A stretch of DNA of 64,000 bases from Heliopora coerulea (lineage: Eukaryota; Cnidaria; Anthozoa; Scleralcyonacea; Helioporidae), in NCBI GenBank assembly GCA_030142905.1, contig JASJOG010000252.1:248501-312500 (forward strand), read 5' to 3'. Numbering within the stretch: the stretch's first letter is position 1; every line of letters starts with the position of its first letter. Below are positions 12,447 through 22,400 of the stretch, in pieces. The position numbers and the translations under genes are program-made. The notes below the pieces were generated by a model, which did no database searches, was not told the DNA's origin, and saw nothing but the letters and a program-made list of their open reading frames with translations.

Positions 12447-13613
12447 TGGTTTATGTCGGATTGCTCCAATACTACAAAGCCATTTTTCATGTTATTGTAA
12501 AGATTTCAAGCCTTTTGGTTCATGGGGAAAATAGTGAAGGTGTTCTAATCGCATTGAATACTATTTTCGGATCTGTAATCCACCGGAGGAAATGAATAAA
12601 CAAAAAAGCGTGAGAAGTGTTCTGTGGATCACCTGCAAAGTAGATTTCAGATACTCTGCACACACTGTAGAGTACAGTCAATGGTGCTAAGGGTATGCGG
12701 GAATGCTTACATCAGAAAAGGGACTTGGCGTGTGTAAGTTTAATTGCGTGTTTGTATGCACTCTGACAAGGGTACATGTCTCCGTGTGTGGGCATGTCTT
12801 AGTGCTCGAACGCTAACTTTTACTCCTTTGACCAATGTCTCCAAATCTTCAGTGGGATATCTTCTGATAACCCAACAGTGAATTCCTAAGGACGCCTTCC
12901 ACAATTTTTCGTATCTAATGAGATATTTATATCTGCTACGTCAGCACTTGAGGAACTAAGCGTATTAAGATTCAACACGAGATACTTTGGCTATCCTCAA
13001 AGGAAAGTCAAGTGGAAAGCTTAACTGAATTCGGATTGAGTAGTAAAGTTTATTTAATGGACAAAGGAATTTGCTATGATGTTGGCTCTGTACTGTCGCT
13101 TGGATACGTATATCCATCCCGTGGCGGAAAGAAGATAATTGTATTTGATCAACGTATATTATAACACACTGCGACAGTGTTGGGGCTTTTTCATTTTAAA
13201 CCAACACCAAGTTAAGATTACAGTAAAAAAACGTTGAACGAAAAATCTCAAATCCAATGAACTACTCTCTGCGCTGCTTAGAGTGAGCCATGAGCAGGAA
13301 CCAAAAAGTTCAAAACAGATGGCTGGTAAAAAAAGGGACTTGAGATCGCCATAGATCAGAAATTCCTTCGTCATGCATTTACCAAAAGGTGAAATAAACA
13401 TATTGATAAAAACTATAGTATTAAAATATTTATAGGATAAATAAAAGAACTTACTGTAATTTTTGAAATAGACGTATTTTACTCAAGTTTACCTGGGTAA
13501 GCGTTGGAAGAGAAGATAAACGGACAAGGTTGCATGACATTGTAAACAGCGGGCGCAATTGGGCGATACGTCGGTCTAGCTAGAATGCTCTCGATAGAAA
13601 ACGATAAGGCCAT
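10344..13613 (-). CDS. Goosecoid-like paired-type homeobox transcription factor, divergent paralogue
   Basis: Three exons on the minus strand: 13613-13493, 11908-11724 and 10478-10344, joined in frame by GT/AG introns of 1584 and 1245 bases, giving 146 residues. Exon 1 begins MALSFSIESILARP, which carries an Engrailed-homology-1 motif (FSIESIL) of the kind that recruits Groucho corepressors and that opens goosecoid proteins. Exon 2 holds a short linker and homeodomain residues 1-46, beginning RKRYRTIF at protein residue 57. Exon 3 starts VWFKNRRAR, so position 50 is lysine (bicoid-type specificity, TAATCC), and the intron falls at 46/47. After the homeodomain there are only about 30 residues, strongly acidic and basic mixed (E, D, K, R). 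Compared with the gene at 37.6 kb it is shorter, and its homeodomain is more diverged (RARNRK in place of RAKWRK). Expected role: nuclear DNA-binding repressor in axial patterning. The start was chosen by alignment of exon 1 with the second paralogue. Confidence 0.85.
12091..12212. repeat. Near-perfect 122-bp palindrome without loop
   Basis: The arms mirror each other around a centre at 12151/12152 (CGCGATCGCG). Over about 60 bases per arm I see one mismatch (TTAGTTATA against its mirror TTAGATATA). The right end merges into a TA tract. Such a loopless palindrome can extrude as a cruciform and is normally unstable in cloning. Confidence 0.9.
12327..12405. repeat. Inverted repeat, 29-bp arms, 21-base loop
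   Basis: The arm at 12327-12355 begins ACCTCAAAAAGTCACT and is the exact reverse complement of 12377-12405. The right end joins a TA tract directly. It shares no sequence with the larger palindrome 115 bases away. Confidence 0.9.
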
Positions 13614-14596
13614 ATCGTTTCGATGTCCCAATTTAATTATTCCCTCCCACAGCCGTTCGATCGCTTAACAGTCGTATCGATGTCCTGGGATGTTTCGTCG
13701 CAGGGGCACTCTTGACGCTCAAGTTCATCGACAACTGAAATAAAGTAACGCCGGACGAGGATTTAGTATTGATCCAGCATTTCATGATAATGGCTACGTC
13801 ACAATCAGATTATATGGGAGGGGGTAAACAGACACCACGTTATTGTTGGCACATTGTTGATCAATCGCGCTCATCCGGTAGTCTATGGCGCGTGAATGAT
13901 TGCCAAAGGCACTTGCAGTCAGACTCATTTCTGTAGCTTGAAACGACTGAAACAAGCATTACCCTGAGCGTGGAGTGTAAGGTTACTAAAAATCCATATC
14001 ATTTTTGCACAACAGCTATGCTTATCATTGTAGAATTGCGTTCGTCCACGAATGATTTCTTTTGCAGTGAAAAATTTGTAAATTTTATGTTCTTACGTGG
14101 AATGACGAAAAGATTAGAGAGTTGGTATCGGGATCGGAATTTTTGCGCATAAAATGCGCGGGAGGGTGCATTATTTAAAGGAGTTTTATTTTGCGCGCAA
14201 ATGAAATCCAAGCCGCAACGCCAACAAACCGAACTAATTGCAAAAAGCTTTTTGCTTATGTTTATGGAAGACAACGTCATTATCGTGTGGGTTACCAGTC
14301 AAAGTGGCATTAACCACTGTGGGTGCTGGAGCTCACACTATGTTGAAAAAATTGTCTGGCGTTGAACAGAATAAAATTCCAATGGACCCGTCTTAGATGT
14401 AAGGGTAAATCGACGTAACCTTTAACATATCTTTGAGTTCTAGTGGTACCTCAACTGGATAAAATCGTCAGCCATTAGCTTGAATAAAAGCCTGGATAAC
14501 TCATTAGTCTAAAAGGGGTAGAGGGGATGACTCATCCACTACTGTCGGCCTGAATATGCAGTCATCTGCCGTTCTTGGTCCAGCTTTTGGAAAGGC

Positions 14597-14628
14597 GATT
14601 AGCCTTAATCGAGGATTAAGAGTTAATC
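14597..14628. promoter_or_regulatory. Candidate cluster of four K50-homeodomain binding sites
   Basis: Four TAATC cores occur in 32 bases: GATTA at 14597, TAATC at 14606, GGATTA at 14613 and TAATC at 14624, in alternating orientation. GGATTA/TAATCC is the preferred site of lysine-50 homeodomains such as Goosecoid and Otx. The cluster lies about 1 kb upstream of the minus-strand goosecoid-like ATG, so it could mediate auto- or cross-regulation. Function is inferred. Confidence 0.4.
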
Positions 14629-14819
14629 TGTTGTTTTGTTTTCGTTTGTTTTAGAGGATTATGTGAGTTCAAAAGTTGCAGGATAAAACTTTAATTCATG
14701 CAAAGTCTATCGAAAAAATTTTCAGTTTTCCCCAACAGAACCGAGAGTTTTGTTCATAAAATTTTTCATCAATCTCCGATTAATTCGCTTTGAAAACCAC
14801 CCTCAGCATGAGTGTGATT

Positions 14820-14905
14820 TTTGTTGTAATTGTTATTGTTATTGTGTTTATCGTAATTATTGTAGTAATTGCTATTGTTGTTATGGTTATTGTTGCTGTT
14901 GAAAC
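14820..14905. repeat. Low-complexity TTG/TTATTG repeat
   Basis: Interrupted TTG and TTATTG units; simple-sequence DNA without coding features. Confidence 0.7.
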
Positions 14906-15296
14906 TATTAAAGAATAGTTCACGGTTTGGCCTGCTTCATTGATTTACGGTTGATTTACGGGAAGCTGGAACGGAGTTCGATAGCCGAGAGCAGCTGTAG
15001 ATTTTTGATGTTTCGGAAGCAAAATAACTGAACTTGGCATTTTTGATACGACAAAAACAAAATAACTGAGAATAAACTCTTTTTCTCTCATTAAATATTA
15101 TTTTTTCCTAAAGTAAGCCGAAAATTCGGAACATATTTTATTGGCCACTTGAAGATCAGGTGATCGCCACGGCCGCAGAGTTCGACAGTTTTTTCCCTCA
15201 ATAATTACAATTTACAAAGCCAGTGTTTTTCTTTACAAGCTGAGGTTTTTGGAGAAAGAAAATATACCAGACATTGTAAGAGAATGTGTTAGGTAT

Positions 15297-15557
15297 TTAG
15301 TTATTGTTTAATGCAGTGTTTTCATATATTATGGCTTTAAGTTGTTGCATAATATCACAGGAAGTGCGTCGGGGTTGTGTTTCTCTAAGTAGTATGTTGT
15401 CTGAACTGTTCGTGTTTACCTCAAATATTTCATGGCCTCCAACTTCACTAAATGTTGCCATAGACCAATTTGTTGTTCTTTTTGTTTTCACCGTATGTTT
15501 TTCTGCTAAAATTTCATCCATTTCTTCCTTGGAAAAAGAGACGAAACGTTTTGTCGG
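15297..15557 (-). pseudogene. Fragment of KIAA1958/DUF3504-type transposon-derived protein
   Basis: A minus-strand frame open from just after a stop at 15558-15560 reads RFVSFSKEEMDEILAEKHT and then KTKRTTNWSMATFSE. This matches the usual N-terminal pattern of the KIAA1958/QRICH1-like (Crypton-related) proteins common in cnidarian genomes: RF-x3-S-x-E-E-hydrophobic, then a K-N-T-K-x-x-T segment. The downstream part of the frame has no resemblance to the family, so the copy is truncated or frameshifted. Family assignment is from recall of the pattern. A second fragment of the same type lies at 41985-42134. Confidence 0.4.
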
Positions 15558-16434
15558 TCAAGCAGTTTCGCTGTTTTGGTCAAACTCTCAATTGTGTTTT
15601 TGCTTTTCCTTTTTTTTCAGGAATAACTCGCTTTTTGAACAGTTTAATAAAACATTCTGATAAATTTATAGATTTCGAAATATTTTCCCGCCCTTTTTCC
15701 CCATCGAGAAATGAAGTTCAGAGGCAGCCTATCACAAGCTGCATTATATTACATTCATTTTTTAATAATTTTTATAGTAGTAGCGATAATTGTTTGATTA
15801 TTTTCATTATTGTTGTTGTTAATATGAGTACCGTTATTGTTATTTTCAGTTGTTACTTGTATCACCAAATTAGGATCAGTTGGAAATTAGTACTGTCATT
15901 GAGATGCTGCGATAGGGACCATGGGAATCATTACTCAATATTCTTGTTACTCCTAAGAACGCCGAATATTAATTTATTACGGCAGTAATACCTTTTAAAT
16001 TATCTCTCGAATCTTTTTGAAACAAAATATAGTGCTGCCAAAACAACAAGAACTGAAACACACCACAATACTACCATTGTTGTTTTTATGACAAAATAGA
16101 ATTCAGTTATTTAAGGCTTCTTAACACCATTGACTATTGGTTTTCTCTGCTTTTCTTTAGTACAAAAAGAAGGCAAAGTCAAGGGACAGTCATCCTTATG
16201 CATATCTAACTCCAAGAATGATTCCTGGAATATTGGTAAATCCAGCGTACGTCTTGGAAAAAAACCCCGGAAGAATAACCAGTAGTTTCAGTTTCCCAGG
16301 CACTCGGTATTCAAGATGGCTGCAGCTCCTAGCATTAACAAACCAAGACAATTGACTTTATATCATGTTTTAAGCACGGTATATGGCGAACTATCCTGTA
16401 ATATTGGACGAGACTAACTAGTTATTTCTGAAAT

Positions 16435-19400
16435 ATGGCTCAAAAGAGAGAAAGCGAAGAAGCGAGCAGCAGTGAAGATGATTTATATCCCCAGATGAAA
16501 CGACCAAGGTCTACAGGTTTGCATAAGATGAAACGTTTTCATAGTAAAGCAGACCAGTTCATGCATTTTGCAGCAACAGAAAACAAAATAGAGTCCGGTG
16601 GATGTGTGTTTATGTTTGTGTGTGTTTAAATTAACGAGAGAAATCTTAAATCTGGCGATGTTTTGTAAGTTTACATTTTACTTTCGATTTCTGAGAAATT
16701 CTGTTGAATTAATTCCTATCTCACTGAGTTTTTGATTCATTGGGATCCCCATTTATAAATACAATGTATGTATCTACACTGATCAGTTTTAACTTTTGAT
16801 GGATTTATGAGCTTAGAGTATGCAGACAAACTTTTTGGATAATAAGTCTTTTATGTTATGTAACATGATTACATATAAAGTACAGTCACTGTAATATTTT
16901 AGCAATGCCATATGAAGGCAGCATATTGCAACTTGCAGCTCAATCCTCTCAAATTATGGTTTTGGAAAGAATTTTCTTTGCATGAAATCATGCACACCAG
17001 TAAAAAAGAATTCTTATTTTGTTAATGAATTGTTTTGTTATTTGACTGATCACTGCTCCTCTATTTGTTGGTAGGGTTATTTTATAAAGGCAACTTCACC
17101 TCAGGTTATCATTCAGCTAAAGGAGATGGAGAAGGACTTGATGACAGTTCTATTTCAGAAACGTCTTCTAGGCAGGAACCTCCAAACAGTTTCTCCCAGT
17201 ATAATGCATTTTCAAAGAAATTAATGGTATAAAAATTTATTATAATTTGTTACATGTTTGAGAAACAATAATAAAGATCATCAAGCTGTGATCTGAAAAC
17301 AAAACTTTGTGAGTGCTTCATGGGAATCTAAATTGTAAGGATAGATATGGACAAATCGGATGTCAAGGAATCAAAATCCTTTTATTTGTAGTATTACTGC
17401 TTAACAGTCCTTCTAGGTATTTTGCATTCCCAAACTTGCATACTGTCATCTTAAGGCTAAGGTTTGATGCAGAAAATATTAGATCCAGTACAAAGTACTT
17501 TAACCAAGTCCCACTAATCTTTGTATTGCATGTCAAGTCAACATGTTTATGTAACAAAATACAGTCATATAAGAGCTGACAGACTGTGATTTTCAATTTA
17601 GGACAGAATGGGTTACAAAGCTGGAGAGGGTCTGGGAAAGTTTGGTCAAGGACGATCAGAAATTGTCGAAGCATCGAAACAAAGAGGCCGTCGAGGTCTT
17701 GGATTTGAAATAGAAGGATTACAAGCTGATGATGTTGAGTGGGTGGAGACTGAAAAGGAGGTACAATTTGCAGAGATAATACAGTAAAGTCTTTCAAGTT
17801 TTTGCAGTTGGTTTCTATTGAAATCTTAAAGGACCAAGTGATAGGTGATAAACTTTTGTTGCCATATCTGCATCCAAAAATCAGATATGTGTAAGAATTT
17901 TTGTGATCATTTGACCCCTTTAGCTAGTCTCTTGCCAGTTTTTTAATGGTCATATATATTTCTTAGAAATTATTTCTACAGTTTTTCATCCAAGAGTTCC
18001 TTTTTTTGATACAGGTTGAGATTCAGGAGACACCAAACTGGATAGCACCTTGTAACCTTGAACCACCCACTGCCAAAGACATGGATGACTGGATGGTCAC
18101 TGATCAGGTGAATTTTAGAAATATAATATGTTATACATTAGGTATGTTTGAAATACAAGCCCTATGTCTATGTAGATATACTGGTACTTGTTAGCTTTTC
18201 AGATATGGGCATCTCAATTACAGTGCAGTGTATTAGTCATAGTGTAACATTTAATTTATTAAAGACTTCAAGTAAACGACAAATTTCTTTATTGTATACA
18301 TGTTTCGGCAAAACTCATGCCATCTGTTCTTGTCTACCACACTTCATTAACAATTCTACATCTCGCTTTCAACGGCTACCACCTCCATTAACTACTGTAG
18401 TCGCACCTTTGTAATTAATCATTCTGACACACATGTGTTGAGAATTTATATTAGATGAGTCATACACTTGTAATGTTTATCAGGTTGCATATAAATATCG
18501 CTTGTAACTAACCAACCATCATTTGCACTGAAGATGGCATGAGTTTTGCTGAAACATGTATGCAATAAAGAAATTTGTCGTTTATTGGAAGTCTTTATTA
18601 GCACTTGTGCTTCTTTGATCTTATTTAATTTATTACAAGTGAATACTAAGTTACACAGCTATTGACAGTATGTAAAAACTGGTAGGGTGGAATCCTTCTT
18701 GACATGAGTAGCATTCAAATAGAGGTACACCTAGTTCCCACTAAAGTGACCATGACAGCAGGAATGGGAAATGGCAATGTTGACTCTTGAAACTTCACTG
18801 TTTATTGAAACTAATGCCAAGTGGATTATAGTTACTCAATCATTCTGAATTTGTTCAGTTGAAAAAAAAAAAAGGACTACACTTGTCATGAGAGTTCAGA
18901 GTTCGAAAGGGTAAGGTGAAGATATTTGAGTTTTTCCAGTGGCTCATTACAAGCTATACTTGCTTGTCTCAAAATTCTCATCGGAGATTTTTACAATCTG
19001 CTTGTACTCCTGTATATCATGAATGTACAGTTCTACACCATTTTCAAAGTTGAAAACTGATTCTTTTATCTAGTCAATCTCAGACTACCAAATAAAAATT
19101 CAACAAAGTGGAATTTTGAAACTACTTACTTTTCAAACATTTATAGTGGAGACCTTAAGGAAAGTAAATCATTAACACAAGCATCTTACCTTCCAGATGT
19201 GATATTTTGGTAATTTCTAGTGGATTTCTCAATAACATTTGGGATATTACTACACTGTAGCCACTAACATTTAATGATTAGATAGTAATATTAATATCGC
19301 TCATTTTTAGCTGTTGCATTATGGTAAGAATCCTGTAATAGACATATAAATAAGTTCCTAACAATTGAGTTAACCTTTTTACCTAGAGGAAAACCTCTAT

Positions 19401-22400
19401 AGCTGATGAAACAGAGTTTTGTCATTCTGACATATTAAGAGGAGTTTTGGCATGCAAGGTAGGTTGTTCATGTCTCTGGGTTTTTGTTTTAGATATTTTT
19501 TAAAATTAGATCAGAACTTCAGTTGTCACATGACAAGATTGGAAATTAGATCACTTAGTATTTGGGAGAATAAAAATGGGTAGGTGAAAAATCACAGAGG
19601 TAACAAGGCAAAAATAGCAAAGAGTGATGTAGATAGGGAGAAGTAGATAGTTGATTGTTGTGAAGTGCAATATTCTGAACTACAGGCTGGGGGTCATAAA
19701 TTGGTTGTGGCTGAGGTGCCCAGGGGTGATATTCATTCCTTGGAAGATGGAAAGCTAGAAACTACATTTTCATGTATTCTTTTGTCATACTCTAAGATCA
19801 GACTAACGTTCTAAATTTTTAGTACCTCCCTCAGATGAGTACAGTACTTGTTTTGAACATCTTAAAAAGTGGGAGATTTGACCCTGGCTACTTTCTGATG
19901 AAAACTGTTTTGCATTTTAGACAGTGTTTGATTCTCTGGCTGATGATGAATTTTTAAAAGCACGGACAAGAGCTAATCCCTATGAGATGATCAAAGGTGC
20001 TATATTCCAAAACAGGTGAGTGGTTCTGTTACTCAATGCTTATGACAACTCTGATGCTAGGAGTGTGGTTCTTCTTTAATCACCTTCATTAAATTTGGTC
20101 ATTGGTTTTTAATTCCTGGAAGTGACGGTCTTCTGGACTGACGTTTTTTTTTGACTTGTCAAATATCCGTCCCTTACTGAAGTACGTATGACAAATCAGA
20201 CGTAGGCTTCCCACGTTGGGAATGACAAGGCTGCTTTGCTACTTTGGAAAAAGAAAATTTGAAACCTTCAGTCTTTTGGCTCTTGTATGTGATTAAATTT
20301 TTTTTGATTTTGTAATAGTTCTACCAAGGATTTCTCACGAACATCTATTTCACCATACTCTAGGGCTGCCATGAAAATGGCCAATATGGATGCTGTATTC
20401 GACTTCATGTTCTCATGCCCTAAAAATGAAGACCAGGTCTGTTGCATTTGTTTTGTTGGTTTACATATCCTAACATACATCATCATGCCCACTTTGTTAT
20501 ACACTAAACAGCCCCAATGCAGAAACGTGGGTAAGAAGGAGCTGGGCTTACTTACGAAAATTTCGTACGCCATTTCGCATGTGAAAAACATATGGAATTG
20601 GAATATTTTTACAAATGAAGCTTCCATTCACATGTGAACGCGGAACGTTTTGACGTCAGGTAGCAAGTGTATAGATCCATGATCTTGTGTAGTTTTTTTT
20701 TCACAAATTAATGTAATAGACATTCCCAAAATCTAAATTCACTAGTAGAATTGCTGCTTTCGTTGAAGAGAAACAGTAATGTTTCCTGTAGCTTGCTTGA
20801 CGCTACAATTGTCGTTTCTGGCAACGTGAAACAGAATTGTTGCCTACTGCGTTTCCTTGGTTTCCAGTTTTCCCAGTCTACGAATGACTTTTTCTGAACT
20901 AATCGTTTTTCCTTTGAACAGAAAGAGCTTCTTGGTTCAATGGATTTATTATACTTCGCCGATATTTGTGCTGGACCGGGTGGCTTTTCAGAATACATGC
21001 TGTGGAGGAAGGGTTGGCATTGCAAAGGTTTTGGATTCACTTTAAAAGGTAATGCACTTACGGTGTGGCAAGTGCTAATCGTTTTTTTAATACTTGTTTA
21101 CATTCATACCATGCAAGATACCCATTTTTCTGGGAAATCATCGACCATGTCGAAACACAACCGAACGCGTACTTTAGAAATGTTCATTCCACAGAATTTT
21201 TCTTTTCAAGTTTCCCGTCAAATTCATTTATTCAGCCACCTTTGTTTATGGTTAAATACGTTTTCTACTTGAATCCAAAAGCATTACATTATTCCCTCCA
21301 GTTGAAAATGGAAAGGACCCTAACTGTATTTACGTTCGTGTTCACATTCTGTCCATAAAACGTGCAAAATGCTCCAAGTTACGTTTTTGAAACGTTGGAG
21401 ATCAGTCACTACCTTAAAGTTTAATGTTCTGATAATTAAACAGCATAAACAACATTCACTGTTAAAAATTTCAGGGTTTTTTTTTAACATAAAAATCTAC
21501 TGTAACATTTTGCCGTAAGTATATTTTAAAACTACTTTACAGTAAAAGGTACTCCTCTTGGGAAATTTTCCAAATTTTTACATGAAAAACTACTGTAGCA
21601 CATTTAGTTTTTCATATCTTTTTACTGTATTTTTTTTTATTTGGTAAAATCTCGGTATTTTTTCTGGGCGTCCAAGCTGTCAGTAGTTTTTACTGTGAAT
21701 TAACAAATACTTTTTCAGCAGTGTTTGCTATTCCTGGTAGAGACGGATATGCGTAAAGTGGGCATGCGTAAGACAATGTACGAATCCTTGTCTACTATAT
21801 TTAAGGTTGTTTTGTCTATTTAGGTGAAAACGATTTTAAATTGGAAAAATTTTTGTCTGGGACTCCAGAGACGTTTGAACCATTTTACGGTAATAACTAT
21901 CTCGTGTTATTTACTGAAATATAATTTTAAGCTGTTGCCAACTTTGATCAGATATTTCACTCACCATTTTACGGTAATAACTATCTCATGTTATTTACTG
22001 AAATATAATTTTAAGCTGCTGCCAACTTTGATCAGCGATTTCACTCACCAGTTCGTCATGCCTCATGTGAAACTTGTTACCTGAAAAAAGACAAATTTCA
22101 CTTAGGAAATGAAAAATGTGTCGTCTTACGTTAATTTTTACAAGGGAATTTTGAATTTCATATTCGAAATATGTAACATTAACTATGAACCAGCCCATTT
22201 TACGTTCGAACGGAAAATAGCGTGGTGAATATAATCTGTGATGAATTAGTGTCCCATAAGAAGGAAATAAAAATATTTCAGTCTTGTCCATTTATGGAAA
22301 CGGGAGTCAACATTTCATCAACATTAGAAGGTGAATATTTACTCACCTTTCGATGTTCAACTGTCATTTCTTCTCTACATTTAGGGGTGAATGGTATCGA

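Larger units (their letters stand above)
13614..16434. other. Divergent intergenic region between goosecoid-like gene and CMTR1
   Basis: A 2.8-kb spacer between two divergently transcribed genes, so it should hold both promoters. It contains a cluster of TAATC-type homeodomain sites (14597-14628), a TTG/ATT-rich low-complexity stretch (about 14820-14905) and a fragment of a transposon-derived coding sequence on the minus strand (15297-15557). No other gene is supported. The larger open frames at 15.3-16.0 kb on the plus strand show no recognisable domain. Confidence 0.55.

Noticed and set aside
15304..15988. Two overlapping plus-strand frames of 118 and 172 codons
   Set aside because: No domain or family pattern; they are hydrophobic readings opposite the KIAA1958-like fragment and of AT-rich DNA.
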